Shown here: positions 11,649 through 25,262 of the stretch, piece by piece
How the letters are laid out: each line of letters begins with the position of its first letter
Position numbering within the stretch: the first letter of the stretch is position 1
NCBI GenBank assembly: GCA_004010835.2
Contig: CP030868.2
Coordinates: forward strand, 496,001 to 560,000
Reading direction: 5' to 3'
Origin: Oenococcus sp. UCMA 16435
GTDB lineage: Bacteria; Bacillota; Bacilli; Lactobacillales; Lactobacillaceae
Length of the DNA stretch: 64,000 bases
Notes under the pieces: model-generated
The model's database searches: none
What the model saw: the letters and a program-made list of their open reading frames with translations, nothing else
What the model was told of the DNA's origin: nothing
Translations under genes and position numbers: made by a program

Positions 11649-12200
11649 TTACTCCTTTCCGACAGCTTGTTTGATATGACTATTCAGCTGTACTAACTTG
11701 TTCTTAATTGATCCATCAATAGTTTTTGAACCAGCAGTTAAAATTACGCCACCGATTACACTAGGATCAACAACATTTTTTACTTCAACATGCTGGTAGC
11801 CAAACTTTTTCTGGGCAACTTTACTTAATTTCTTACTTTGTTCAACCGTGATCGGAATCGCAGTCTTTGCAATTACCAAAGAATGATTGTTCGAAGCGCT
11901 AACACGCTGATCAAGATTCTCGACGATCTCTTCTAAAAGAGCAAAATGGCGATTATCAGCAAGTGTCTCCAAAAAATTCCTCGTTGTCGTAGAACATTCC
12001 TTGCCCAATATTCCAATAAAAGCTTCCTGTCGTTCATTTGAAACAGACACATCATCCAAAGTTTGCGCAAGTTCTTTATTATGTTCAAAAACAAGTTCAA
12101 TAGCTTGCAACTCTGATAAAACTTTAGTGGTTTGCTTCCCAGAAACCTCCATTAAGGCTTCAGCATAGTTATTAATAATTCTATTTTCGTTAAAAGCCAT
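11649..12200 (-). CDS. atpH: ATP synthase F1 subunit delta
   Basis: This 183-residue peripheral stalk subunit anchors subunit b to F1. It has the helical N-terminal domain (NYAEALMEVSG) and the conserved C-terminal block VDPSVIGGVILTAGSKTIDGS. Its ATG overlaps the atpF stop by one base. Confidence 0.95.
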   Translation of the reverse strand: MAFNENRIINNYAEALMEVSGKQTTKVLSELQAIELVFEHNKELAQTLDDVSVSNERQEAFIGILGKECSTTTRNFLETLADNRHFALLEEIVENLDQRVSASNNHSLVIAKTAIPITVEQSKKLSKVAQKKFGYQHVEVKNVVDPSVIGGVILTAGSKTIDGSIKNKLVQLNSHIKQAVGKE

Positions 12201-12739
12201 TAGGATTTCTCCTTGACAGAACTATGTTCTTGCTGCTTTTCAAGTTCTGAAATAAAATCATCAATTAATACCTTATGCTTAGCAGTCGTAATCTCTTTGC
12301 CGATAATACGTGAAGCAATCGAAACGGATAGATCAGCGATCTCATCCTTAGCGGAATCAAGTGCTTCATCCTTAATTTGGCGCGCATCAATCTGAGCCTG
12401 ACGGTTAATAGAATCTGCATGAGCTTGAGCTAAATCAACAATTTTCTTGCTTTGCTCTTCTGAAGATTTTCTAGCATTTTCCATTAAGTCAGTTGCTTGA
12501 GATTGGCTCTCCTTTAAGTTTGTATCAGCAACAGTTTGAAGCTTTTTCGCTTCATTTTTAGATTTAGCGGCTGAATCCAAATCATCATTAATTTGGTTTG
12601 CTCGAGCATCCATAATTTTAGTGATTGGACCCCAAGCGAGCTTCTTTAAGATGAACATGAGCAAGATGAAAGTTAGCAACACGAAAATCGGTGAACCATC
12701 TGGTATTTGAATTGCAATTGTTGTGAGCATACTAGTCAT
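12200..12739 (-). CDS. atpF: ATP synthase Fo subunit b
   Basis: This 179-residue stator subunit has one N-terminal transmembrane helix (about residues 14-32, PDGSPIFVLLTFILLMFILK) followed by a long charged coiled coil that would reach up F1. It lies between atpE (14 nt upstream) and atpH (1-nt overlap), the standard order. Confidence 0.95.
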   Translation of the reverse strand: MTSMLTTIAIQIPDGSPIFVLLTFILLMFILKKLAWGPITKIMDARANQINDDLDSAAKSKNEAKKLQTVADTNLKESQSQATDLMENARKSSEEQSKKIVDLAQAHADSINRQAQIDARQIKDEALDSAKDEIADLSVSIASRIIGKEITTAKHKVLIDDFISELEKQQEHSSVKEKS

Positions 12740-12753
12740 CCCTTCTTAAATAA

Positions 12754-12966
12754 TTATTCGTTGATTAAAACAAATGACATCGCAATAACGATGATCGGCA
12801 TAGCCTCAACTAAAGCCATCGAAATGAACATATTAGTTCTTAAATTTCCTTCAAGTTCAGGTTGACGTGCAATGGACTCAATTAGTTTGGCCATTAACAT
12901 ACCATTTCCAATACCAGCACCGATGGCTGATCCACATAAAGCAATACCTGCAGCAAGATAATTCAT
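12754..12966 (-). CDS. atpE: ATP synthase Fo subunit c
   Basis: This 70-residue hairpin of two membrane helices has the glycine-rich first helix GSAIGAGIGNG, the polar loop ARQPE and the ion-binding carboxylate Glu54 in MALVEAMPII. The residues around Glu54 do not look like the sodium-type motif (no Gln in helix 1, no Glu-Ser/Thr-Thr), so proton coupling is inferred. In this organism the enzyme would mainly work as a proton pump for pH homeostasis. Confidence 0.97.
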   Translation of the reverse strand: MNYLAAGIALCGSAIGAGIGNGMLMAKLIESIARQPELEGNLRTNMFISMALVEAMPIIVIAMSFVLINE

Positions 12967-13005
12967 AATTTACTCCTTTTATTCCTTCTTAAAATAAGAT
13001 TGCAT

Positions 13006-13731
13006 TTATTCTTTGGTGACCATTTGAGAAATATAGACACTCGTTAATGTCGCAAAGACAAAGGCCTGAATAGATCCAATTAATATACTAAACGCTTGCC
13101 AAGCTAATTCTAGCGGAATCGCTAAAATAAAACTAATCGGCGAACTGAGAGTATTGTTCGGCAGCGCGAATCCTGAAATCAAAGTTAACAGAATTTCACC
13201 AGCGAAAATATTTCCGTAAATCCGGAGTCCCAGAGTCAAAAAGTTCGTAAACTGTTCAAGAATATTAATAGGAAATAAGACCGGAATAGGTGCCAAATAA
13301 GTATTCCTGAAATAACCTTTATAGCCAAACTTTCCAACGCCAGCAAAACGTGCAACCATTAATGTTATCAAAGCCATTGTCATGGTAACTAATGGAACCG
13401 CTGTTGGGCTTTTTACTTGTGCCGAATCACCGCCAAATTGAAGAAAAAGGCCCATCTGATTCGAAACAAATATAAAGAGAAACAACGTAAAAATATAAAG
13501 TCTATATGTCGATCCTTCTGCCGTTGGAATTTGGTCCTTGACAATACGGTTAGTAAAATCAATAGTCCATTCAAGAAAATTTTGTCGTTTTCCAGGACGA
13601 ATACTTAATTTTCTAGACAAAAATATTGCGACTGCCAAAACCAATACGAAGGCCACAGACGTTGAAATAATCGTCGTCCAATCAAAAGTCAAACCTAGGA
13701 ATTGGAAGGTCTTCAGTGTACCACTGGGCAT
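13006..13731 (-). CDS. atpB: ATP synthase Fo subunit a
   Basis: This 241-residue polytopic subunit forms the proton half-channels. The essential arginine lies in FLTLGLRIYGNIFAGEI, and IGSIQAFVFATLTSVYI is the conserved last helix. It is the first gene of the atp operon; an AGAGGTGA Shine-Dalgarno sequence lies 5 nt upstream. No atpI-like gene precedes it; the next gene upstream is the divergent nnrD. Confidence 0.97.
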   Translation of the reverse strand: MPSGTLKTFQFLGLTFDWTTIISTSVAFVLVLAVAIFLSRKLSIRPGKRQNFLEWTIDFTNRIVKDQIPTAEGSTYRLYIFTLFLFIFVSNQMGLFLQFGGDSAQVKSPTAVPLVTMTMALITLMVARFAGVGKFGYKGYFRNTYLAPIPVLFPINILEQFTNFLTLGLRIYGNIFAGEILLTLISGFALPNNTLSSPISFILAIPLELAWQAFSILIGSIQAFVFATLTSVYISQMVTKE

Positions 13732-13757
13732 ACAATCACCTCTTTTCCATAAATCAC

Positions 13758-13763
13758 ATTGTA
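13758..13763 (-). promoter_or_regulatory. Candidate -10 of the atp operon
   Basis: TACAAT on the minus strand is 26 nt upstream of the atpB ATG. The hexamer 17 nt further upstream (TTCTTT) is a poor -35. The cre-like site at 13800-13813 lies upstream of it. Confidence 0.4.
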
Positions 13764-13799
13764 ACTCTTTTTTTTTAGTAAAAGAATTATTTTTATTTA

Positions 13800-13813
13800 T
13801 GTAAACGTTTCCG
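13800..13813. promoter_or_regulatory. Candidate cre site (CcpA operator)
   Basis: TGTAAACGTTTCCG matches 13 of 14 positions of the lactic acid bacterial cre consensus TGWAARCGYTWNCW; only the last base differs. It sits between the divergent atpB and nnrD. This is a pattern match only. Confidence 0.45.
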
Positions 13814-13857
13814 AAAAAATGTTTTGTCTTTGCGATATGCTTGTGTCAAGGTTAAGA

Positions 13858-14703
13858 ATGAATAAAACAATTATTAAAAAAGAAATCCTTTATAAAGTAA
13901 TAAAAAAACGAGTTAACGAGTCAAATAAAACAAACTATGGCCGGATTCTTTTAATATGTGGAAGCCAATCCTTTGGCGGAGCCGCAATTATGGCAAGCAA
14001 AGCTGCCGTTTATTCTGGAGCAGGTCTTGTGACACTTGCTTCAGATATGATCAATCGAACACCATTTCTGTCATCAGTACCAGAAGCAATGTTTTTAGAT
14101 TATTCAAAAAAAGATAAATTAATCAATTCAATCGCAAAATCTGATGTAATTTTACTCGGATCAGGATTAGAAGATTCCGACTTTAGTCTTAACTTATTGG
14201 AAACGGTTTTTAATAATGTAAAAACAAAACATCTTTTAGTCATTGACGGAACAGCTCTTTCAATGATTGGAAAAAATGGCTTAAATATCCCAAAAAGTCC
14301 AACAACAATTCTAACTCCGCATCAAGGCGAGTGGCAAAGAGTTTCGGGCTTATCGATTCCAGAGCAAATTCCAGTCGAAAACTATAAAAAAATGACTGAA
14401 TTAAACATAGATTTCTTAGTTTTGAAAGGCTCGGCCACAGAAATTTATTCACTCAAAAAATCGGAAGAATATAGCAAATTAAATATCGGTGGCCCATTCC
14501 AAGCAACTGGTGGCATGGGTGATACGTTAGCTGGATTAATAGCTGGTTTTCTTGGACAATTCAAAAGTGACAAAATATCGGTTATACAAGCAGCAACATA
14601 CTTACATAGTTATATCGCTCACAATTTGAGTCAAAAACAGTACGTAACCCTTCCAACGAGAATCTCTGAACAGATCCCCACAGAAATGAAAAAAATCATT
14701 TAG
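13858..14703 (+). CDS. nnrD: ADP-dependent (S)-NAD(P)H-hydrate dehydratase
   Basis: This ribokinase-like (CarbK) enzyme converts damaged NAD(P)HX back to NAD(P)H using ADP. Motifs are RILLICGSQSFGGAAIMASKAA near the N-terminus, TPHQGEWQRV, VLKGSATEIYS and the catalytic loop GGMGDTLAGLIAGFLG. I choose the ATG at 13858 (281 residues, MNKTIIKKEIL), preceded by CAAGG; the frame stays open to an ATG at 13819 but those 13 residues look unrelated. No epimerase domain (NnrE) is fused. It is one of only two plus-strand protein genes, and its end overlaps the convergent D-serine ammonia-lyase gene by 8 nt. Confidence 0.92.
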   Translation: MNKTIIKKEILYKVIKKRVNESNKTNYGRILLICGSQSFGGAAIMASKAAVYSGAGLVTLASDMINRTPFLSSVPEAMFLDYSKKDKLINSIAKSDVILLGSGLEDSDFSLNLLETVFNNVKTKHLLVIDGTALSMIGKNGLNIPKSPTTILTPHQGEWQRVSGLSIPEQIPVENYKKMTELNIDFLVLKGSATEIYSLKKSEEYSKLNIGGPFQATGGMGDTLAGLIAGFLGQFKSDKISVIQAATYLHSYIAHNLSQKQYVTLPTRISEQIPTEMKKII

Positions 14704-15997
14704 CTTTCCAAGTATCAAAGATTTCGACTGCTTTATTTTGATATTGGTTCATTGTATCTTTTGGTACCATCGAGCCTCCGGTAGACCAGATCATGTGCGT
14801 TGCTGAATTTGGAATTTCCGGGATTTTCTTAGATTTAATTAATCCATGTATTCCGACAGCCGCAGAAGGTTCTACTTCAATATTTTCCATTTCTTTAAGC
14901 ATTCCTTGATAAACAAACATATTGGAATCTGAAACCGTTGCAATACCAAATAATTTATCTTTCATATAATGCCCGGCAATCATCGAGGGCCTGCCAACAG
15001 CAAGACCATCAGCTGCTGTTTTACCATCGATTCCAACATCGTAAACGGAAATATCGTGGTTTAATCCACTAGCCATTCCTAAGAGGACTGATGGCATATG
15101 TGTGGGTTCGACGAAAATAGGAATAACAGCATCGGCAAACTGTAATTTTAAGCCAAAAGCTACTCCGCTGGGAGATCCGCCTACACCAGCCGGGAGGTAG
15201 ACAACTAAAGGATGATCCTTTGAGACATCTATATGCATCCTGGATAATTGTATCTTAACTCTTTCACCAGCCGTGGCATACCCGGCAAAAAGCAATTTAG
15301 AACCCTCATCGTCAATAAAGTAGCTATACGGGTCCTTTTGAGAAGATGTTCTAGCTGCTGCAACAGCATTAGAAAAATTATCATCATAAATTTTAACTTC
15401 AACACCATTTTGTCGAAGCTTATTAATTTTCCAATCAGTAGCATCGTGTGACATATGAACCCTTGCCTTGAAGCCGAGCGTACTGGCCATTAATCCAACA
15501 CTTAAACCAAGATTGCCGGTACTAGCAACTTCGATTCGCCATTGATTAAAAAGGCTACGATATTTAGCATTTTGGAGATCTTGATATTTATCTTTTTCAA
15601 TATTAAAACCATTATCAATCGCTAATTTTTCTGCAAAATATAATACTTCATAGATTCCGCCGCGACTTTTAATCGAACCGCTTACAGGCATTAAATCATC
15701 TCTCTTAATAAGGAGAGAACCCTTAATAGAAAGTAAATCCCTGATAGAATCCATCCTCTGAATTGGAGATTCAATGATGCCTTTACTCTGCTTAGTATCT
15801 GAAAAAACCGATTCCAAATAAGGAGCAAAGCGTTCTAAACGACGATTAGCTTGAAAAACTGTTTCTTGATTCACATCTGAATCAAGAAGTTCACTTCCAT
15901 AACTAGGATTTTTCCAAAAAATTTCTTGATAACTTTTTAAATTCGTTAAAAATTGATCGCTAAGATTCAATTGCCTTTTAAATAAAATCTCTGTCAT
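14696..15997 (-). CDS. dsdA: D-serine ammonia-lyase
   Basis: This 433-residue PLP enzyme of fold type II deaminates D-serine to pyruvate and ammonia. The Schiff-base lysine is expected at Lys110 in PVSGSIKSRGG; the PLP phosphate loop is near LPAGVGGSPSGVAFGLK, and GLAVGRPS follows. I place the start at the ATG at 15997 with GAGGGG upstream. The frame remains open for another 100 codons, but those run into the 5S rRNA gene and are not coding. The 3' end overlaps nnrD by 8 nt with no terminator between them. It is a stand-alone gene without a dsdC or dsdX neighbour. Confidence 0.92.
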   Translation of the reverse strand: MTEILFKRQLNLSDQFLTNLKSYQEIFWKNPSYGSELLDSDVNQETVFQANRRLERFAPYLESVFSDTKQSKGIIESPIQRMDSIRDLLSIKGSLLIKRDDLMPVSGSIKSRGGIYEVLYFAEKLAIDNGFNIEKDKYQDLQNAKYRSLFNQWRIEVASTGNLGLSVGLMASTLGFKARVHMSHDATDWKINKLRQNGVEVKIYDDNFSNAVAAARTSSQKDPYSYFIDDEGSKLLFAGYATAGERVKIQLSRMHIDVSKDHPLVVYLPAGVGGSPSGVAFGLKLQFADAVIPIFVEPTHMPSVLLGMASGLNHDISVYDVGIDGKTAADGLAVGRPSMIAGHYMKDKLFGIATVSDSNMFVYQGMLKEMENIEVEPSAAVGIHGLIKSKKIPEIPNSATHMIWSTGGSMVPKDTMNQYQNKAVEIFDTWKAK

Positions 15998-16019
15998 TTT
16001 CCCCTCATATACCTGCTTA

Positions 16020-16049
16020 ATTATACTGATCGTCAGCTGAGGCAAACAA
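16020..16049 (-). promoter_or_regulatory. Candidate promoter of the D-serine ammonia-lyase gene
   Basis: TTGTTT (16044-16049) and a perfect TATAAT (16020-16025) are separated by 18 nt on the minus strand, 22 nt upstream of the ATG and after the rRNA terminator. Confidence 0.5.
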
Positions 16050-16089
16050 ATCCTGTGAGGATAATTAACACAGGGCAAATAAAGGAAGG

Positions 16090-16112
16090 CAAAAAAAAAC
16101 ACCCAAAGGGGT
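16090..16112 (-). terminator. Terminator of the rRNA operon
   Basis: A CACCC/GGGTG stem (16099-16112) just after the 5S gene is followed by a run of nine T on the minus strand. Confidence 0.8.
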
Positions 16113-16116
16113 GAAT

Positions 16117-16234
<118 letters not shown>

Positions 16235-16309
16235 CTCAGTACTTGCGCACTGATAACCGAATAGTAATTTAACACTGTTAATCAAGCAATTGAACCAAAC
16301 CACTTACTT

Positions 16310-19196
<2,887 letters not shown>

Positions 19197-19390
19197 TATC
19201 GATTAAAAATCGACGATTAACTAATAAATTATTTATGAGATCTATTTCTAGATTTTATTAGCGGTAACTTTTCAGTTACTTTTATCGAAGTGAATTTCTC
19301 GGTTCAATTTACCTAACGTCTCGATGTCGTAAGAGACATTAGGATTTTAATTAACAAGAAATTAAATTACTATTCAGTTATCAATGTACA

Positions 19391-19411
19391 ATTGGCAAAA
19401 AAACTGCCAAT
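19391..19411 (-). other. Hairpin directly 3' of tRNA-Ala in the spacer
   Basis: A 7-bp stem ATTGGCA/TGCCAAT encloses a T-rich 7-nt loop (minus strand GTTTTTT) and begins at the last base of tRNA-Ala. It may guide processing of the spacer tRNA; it lacks a T-tract after the stem, so a terminator is unlikely. Confidence 0.5.
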
Positions 19412-19483
19412 GGAGAATATCGGGTTCGAACCGATGACCCCCTGCTTGCAAAGCAGGTGCTCTCCCAGCTGAGCTAATTCCCC
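19411..19483 (-). tRNA. tRNA-Ala (anticodon UGC)
   Basis: 73 nt that fold into a cloverleaf: GGGGAAT acceptor, D-arm GCTC...GAGC, anticodon arm CCTGC TTTGCAA GCAGG (anticodon TGC), T-arm ATCGG TTCGAAC CCGAT, acceptor ATTCTCC and discriminator A. The 3' CCA is not encoded. It is the only tRNA in the 16S-23S spacer; there is no tRNA-Ile. Confidence 0.97.
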
Positions 19484-19572
19484 AGTTGCTTGTGTTTTCA
19501 GGGCGGCGCTCTGAAAACCGAACAGAACTGAAACAAACAAATCTGATATCTAAATCAGTGTAGTATTCCGAT

Positions 19573-21144
<1,572 letters not shown>

Positions 21145-21358
21145 AAAAAAGTTTGAACTTAGCGTTCATAATGAATTACTGACTGTTTGTTTTACCAAAC
21201 GTTGTTACGTAATTTATTGTTTTTGTATTACGAATTGACTTCGCAAATTAATTAATTTGTTCATATCTATTTACATAGAAATGAATCCCTACACAATTTG
21301 TTTGTCTTTGTTCTGTTCAGTTTTCAAAGTGCTGCGTCACTTCAAAAGCAACCTTTAT

Positions 21359-21387
21359 ATCATGCCAGAGAAGCAAGCGAATGTCAA
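21359..21387 (-). promoter_or_regulatory. rrn promoter P2
   Basis: Perfect TTGACA (21382-21387) and CATGAT (21359-21364) are separated by exactly 17 nt on the minus strand, about 215 nt upstream of mature 16S. Confidence 0.7.
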
Positions 21388-21456
21388 GACTTTTTCAACA
21401 ATTTCTTGAGAAAAGAAATCTTTTAACCCTGCCGCGCTCCCTGAGCTGACTTAAAT

Positions 21457-21485
21457 ATACTACAGCCATTTAAGCCGAAGGTCAA
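21457..21485 (-). promoter_or_regulatory. rrn promoter P1
   Basis: TTGACC (21480-21485) and TAGTAT (21457-21462) with a 17-nt spacer, just after the rpoBC terminator and about 98 nt upstream of P2. Confidence 0.6.
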
Positions 21486-21494
21486 TAGGAAAAT

Positions 21495-21533
21495 GAAAAA
21501 AAATATAAAAAACCCGCTGAAGATTCAGTGGGT
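21495..21533 (-). terminator. Intrinsic terminator of rpoBC
   Basis: ACCC-A-CTGAA paired with TTCAG-C-GGGT (21512-21533, one mismatch) is followed on the minus strand by TTTTTT and a further T-rich stretch, 17 nt after the rpoC stop. Confidence 0.85.
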
Positions 21534-21549
21534 AGGGAAAAGGGGCTAT

Positions 21550-24500
21550 TTACTTAGTGTTATTACCTGCTTTATTCACAGTCGAAGAAGCAGGTTCTTT
21601 ATCAAATGTCTTTTGCAATTCATCCAATGTAGGGATTTTTTCCAATGGTTCAACTGGAGCAGCAACGACTTCGTCTTTAATATGACGATATTCGGCCACA
21701 CCGGTTCCGGCAGGAATAACCTTACCGATAATGACATTTTCCTTTAAACCAACCAGAGGATCATTTTTGCCACGAATAGCAGCATCCGTTAAGACACGGG
21801 TAGTCTCTTGGAATGATGCGGCAGACAAGAATGAATTAGTCTCTAGAGAAGCTTTTGTAATACCAAGCAGAACCGGACGCGACGTGGCAGCCATTTGGCC
21901 TGAAAGAATTGCTTTGGTATTTGCACGACGGAAGTCAGCAATATCCAACAATTCACCAGGAAGCAAGTCTGTTTGGCCAGGATCCATCACACGAACCTTG
22001 CGGAGCATTTGACGAACCATAACCTCAACATGCTTATCGGCAATGCCAACACCTTGCATACGGTAAACTTTTTGAACTTCGGCCAGCATGTAATTCTCAG
22101 TCTTTAAAGCACTAGAAACTTTTATAAGTTCCTTAGGATCCAAAGGACCTTCATTGATGGCTTCCGAACGATGAATTTCATCACCTTCGGCAACTCGCAA
22201 ACGAGCAGAAATCGGTAGAATATATTCACGTGTATCGGTTTCTCCCTCAATCGTAACTGTTTTAGTACGATCGGCCGGATTCTCCTCGATACTTGTAACC
22301 TTACCAGTTACTTCGGAAATCTCCGCACGGCCTTTAGGATTACGGGCCTCGAAAATTTCCTGAACACGAGGAAGACCTTGGGTAATATCTTCAGACAAAG
22401 CAACACCACCGGTATGGAAAGTACGCATCGTCAATTGAGTACCAGGTTCTCCAATGGACTGAGCGGCAACTGTACCGACAGCCTCACCAACTTCAACAAT
22501 GTCACCAGTTGCCATATTGCGGCCATAGCATTTAACACAAACACCATGTTCGGTACGGCAAGTAAAGATCGATCGGATTGTAACTGTTTGAATGCCGGCA
22601 TCAATGATTTGGCCAGCGACATGTTCGTCAATCATTTCATTTTGTTTGGCAATCACTTCGCCGGTTTTTGGATCAATAACCGGTTTCATTGCATATCGGC
22701 CTAAGATACGATCATAAAGTGGTTCAATAACTTCATTACCATCCATAATTGCCGAAACATCAAGGCCACGATCCGTACCACAATCTTCTTCACGAACGAT
22801 AACTTCTTGAGCAACGTCAACCAAACGACGGGTCAGATATCCAGAGTTAGCCGTTTTCAAAGCCGTATCGGTCATTCCTTTACGTGCACCATGAGTAGAA
22901 ATAAACATTTCCAAAACAGAAAGGCCCTCACGGAAATTGGCAGTAACAGGAAGTTCAATAACCTTACCGTTAGGAGCGGCCATTAAGCCACGCATACCAG
23001 CCAATTGAACGAAGTTGGAAATGTTTCCACGGGCACCAGAATCACTCATCATAAAGATTGGATTCTTTGAATCAAAGGAGGCAATCAGCATTGATTTGAT
23101 CTTGTCTTGAGCGTCCGACCAGGTCTGAGTAACTTGAATATAACGCTCGTCATCAGTCAACAAACCACGACGGAATTGTTTAGTGATTTTAGCAACTTTT
23201 TCATGGGCTTCCTTAAGCACTGCGGCCTTTTCAGGAAGTTCTGTAACGTCCGACATGGCAACGGTCAAGCCAGAACGAGTTGAAATATCATATCCAAGAT
23301 CTTTCATATCATCAAGCAAAACAGAAGTCCGAGTTACTTGGTAACGGGCATAAATTTGAGCAATGATATCTGATAAGAATCCAGACTTAAATGGTCCGTT
23401 CAATGATTCGTTTTTAAACCATTCGATAATATCCGTACCAGGATCGAGGAAGAATCGATCGTCGATGCCGTTAAAGTTTTCCGGTTTTGGTTCATTAATA
23501 TACGGGAAATCATCTGGCAAAATTTCATTGAAAATAACTTTACCAACCGTTGTTACCATAATTCTTGCGCGCTGGTGATCAGTAAACGGCTTTGCTTTAT
23601 CAAAACTAGAAGCTGCAATACCAATGCGAGTGTGCAATTCCACTTCGTGATTCTGTAAAGCCATTTTGACTTCATCAGCAGAAGAGAAGATCATCCCCTC
23701 GCCTTTGATGCCGGCTTCTTCAGTGGTTAAATAATAGTTTCCAATTGTCATATCCTGTGAAGGAGCAACAATTGGTTTTCCATCCTTAGGTGCCAGGATA
23801 TGAGAAGCAGCCAGCATCAACAAACGTGCTTCAGCTTGAGCTTCATCGGACAAAGGAACATGAATTGCCATTTGGTCACCATCGAAATCAGCATTATAAG
23901 CCGTCGTAACCAATGGGTGCAAACGCATCGCTTTACCAGATACAAGAACAGGTTCAAAAGCCTGGATGCCAAGACGATGTAAAGTCGGTGCACGATTAAG
24001 CAAAACCGGATGTTCTTTAACAACTTCTTCTAAGACATCCTGAACAACATCTTCATGACGTTCAACCAAGCGACGAGCGGAACGAAGATTATTTGCGCCA
24101 CCATTTTCTGTTCCCAATTCAATTAAGCGATTATAAATGAAAGGCTTAAACAATTCGACAGCCATTTGGCGAGGAAGACCCATTTGGTTCATTTTCAAGA
24201 AAGGCCCAACATCGATAACCGAACGACCGGAATAATCAACACGTTTTCCTAACAAGTTTTGACGGAAACGTCCTTGCTTACCTTTTAGTAAGTGGGAAAG
24301 CGACTTCAAAGGACGATTACCAGGTCCAGAAACCGGACGTCCACGACGTCCATTATCAATCAAAGCATCAACAGCTTCCTGAAGCATACGTTTTTCGTTT
24401 TGAACAATGATTCCAGGAGCATTTAAGTCCAATAAACGCTTAAGACGGTTATTACGATTGATAACCCGACGATACAGGTCGTTTAAATCGGAAGTAGCAA

Positions 24501-25251
24501 AACGGCCACCTTCCAATTGGACCATTGGACGCAAATCGGGAGGAATGACCGGAATAACATCCATAACCATCCACTCTGGTTTGTTGCCAGATTGGATAAA
24601 GGCTTCGACAATGTCCAAGCGACGAACAGCACGAGTCCGTTTTTGTCCGGTTGCATCCTTTAATTCATTTTTTAATTCCTTAGCTTGTTTTTCAAGATCA
24701 ACTTCAGCTAATAATTCCTTGATAGCCTCGGCGCCCATCTTCGCATCAAAAGTATCAGTACCATACTGATCTTGATATTGACGATATTCGGCCTCGGTGA
24801 CTAATTGCTTTTTTTCAAGCGGTGTATTACCAGGATTTATTACAACGTAGCTGGCAAAATAAATAATTTCTTCAAGAGAACGAGGGCTCATATCCAAAAT
24901 CAAGCCCATCCGACTTGGAATTCCTTTAAAGTACCAAATGTGTGTAACAGGAGCGGCTAATTCGATATGGCCCATTCTTTCACGACGAACCTTCGAAGAA
25001 GTAACTTCAACGCCACAACGGTCACAAACAATTCCCTTATAACGAATCCGCTTATATTTTCCACAAGCACATTCGTAATCTTTAATCGGTCCAAAAATTC
25101 GTTCGTCAAAGAGACCATCACGCTCAGCTTTTAAAGTACGATAGTTGATCGTTTCTGGTTTTTTAACTTCACCATAAGACCACTCACGGATCTTAGCTGG
25201 CGATGCTAAACCAATTTGCATAGATTCAAATTTGTTAACGTCTATTGCCAA
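21550..25251 (-). CDS. rpoC: RNA polymerase subunit beta-prime
   Basis: This 1233-residue subunit contains the N-terminal zinc ribbon ([20 protein letters not shown]), the catalytic magnesium loop [12 protein letters not shown], and the second zinc site (EEDCGTDRG ... [13 protein letters not shown]). The trigger-loop region [16 protein letters not shown] is intact. There is no large lineage insertion. It lies 11 nt after rpoB and is followed by a terminator and then the rRNA operon. Confidence 0.99.
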   Translation of the reverse strand: MAIDVNKFESMQIGLASPAKIREWSYGEVKKPETINYRTLKAERDGLFDERIFGPIKDYECACGKYKRIRYKGIVCDRCGVEVTSSKVRRERMGHIELAAPVTHIWYFKGIPSRMGLILDMSPRSLEEIIYFASYVVINPGNTPLEKKQLVTEAEYRQYQDQYGTDTFDAKMGAEAIKELLAEVDLEKQAKELKNELKDATGQKRTRAVRRLDIVEAFIQSGNKPEWMVMDVIPVIPPDLRPMVQLEGGRFATSDLNDLYRRVINRNNRLKRLLDLNAPGIIVQNEKRMLQEAVDALIDNGRRGRPVSGPGNRPLKSLSHLLKGKQGRFRQNLLGKRVDYSGRSVIDVGPFLKMNQMGLPRQMAVELFKPFIYNRLIELGTENGGANNLRSARRLVERHEDVVQDVLEEVVKEHPVLLNRAPTLHRLGIQAFEPVLVSGKAMRLHPLVTTAYNADFDGDQMAIHVPLSDEAQAEARLLMLAASHILAPKDGKPIVAPSQDMTIGNYYLTTEEAGIKGEGMIFSSADEVKMALQNHEVELHTRIGIAASSFDKAKPFTDHQRARIMVTTVGKVIFNEILPDDFPYINEPKPENFNGIDDRFFLDPGTDIIEWFKNESLNGPFKSGFLSDIIAQIYARYQVTRTSVLLDDMKDLGYDISTRSGLTVAMSDVTELPEKAAVLKEAHEKVAKITKQFRRGLLTDDERYIQVTQTWSDAQDKIKSMLIASFDSKNPIFMMSDSGARGNISNFVQLAGMRGLMAAPNGKVIELPVTANFREGLSVLEMFISTHGARKGMTDTALKTANSGYLTRRLVDVAQEVIVREEDCGTDRGLDVSAIMDGNEVIEPLYDRILGRYAMKPVIDPKTGEVIAKQNEMIDEHVAGQIIDAGIQTVTIRSIFTCRTEHGVCVKCYGRNMATGDIVEVGEAVGTVAAQSIGEPGTQLTMRTFHTGGVALSEDITQGLPRVQEIFEARNPKGRAEISEVTGKVTSIEENPADRTKTVTIEGETDTREYILPISARLRVAEGDEIHRSEAINEGPLDPKELIKVSSALKTENYMLAEVQKVYRMQGVGIADKHVEVMVRQMLRKVRVMDPGQTDLLPGELLDIADFRRANTKAILSGQMAATSRPVLLGITKASLETNSFLSAASFQETTRVLTDAAIRGKNDPLVGLKENVIIGKVIPAGTGVAEYRHIKDEVVAAPVEPLEKIPTLDELQKTFDKEPASSTVNKAGNNTK

Positions 25252-25262
25252 GTTTTTTCTCC

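Larger units (their letters stand above)
21145..21494 (-). promoter_or_regulatory. rRNA operon leader and promoter region (no gene)
   Basis: The roughly 350-nt gap between 16S and the rpoC terminator holds no convincing ORF. It contains two tandem promoters at its rpoC-proximal end and a boxA-like leader segment (CACTTTGAAAACTGAAC, about 21313-21332). A similar segment (CTGAAAACCGAACAGAACTG on the plus strand, about 19511-19530) recurs after 16S. Confidence 0.75.

Noticed and set aside
13819..13857. Upstream ATG of nnrD adding 13 residues
   Set aside because: No ribosome binding site; the ATG at 13858 has one and gives a normal N-terminus.
22378..22704. 108-codon frame antisense to rpoC, and similar long antisense frames to recA (37289-37615), valS (48330-48635) and mreC (43925-44242)
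   Set aside because: They mirror strongly conserved genes, have no plausible translation signals and show no recognisable protein features.
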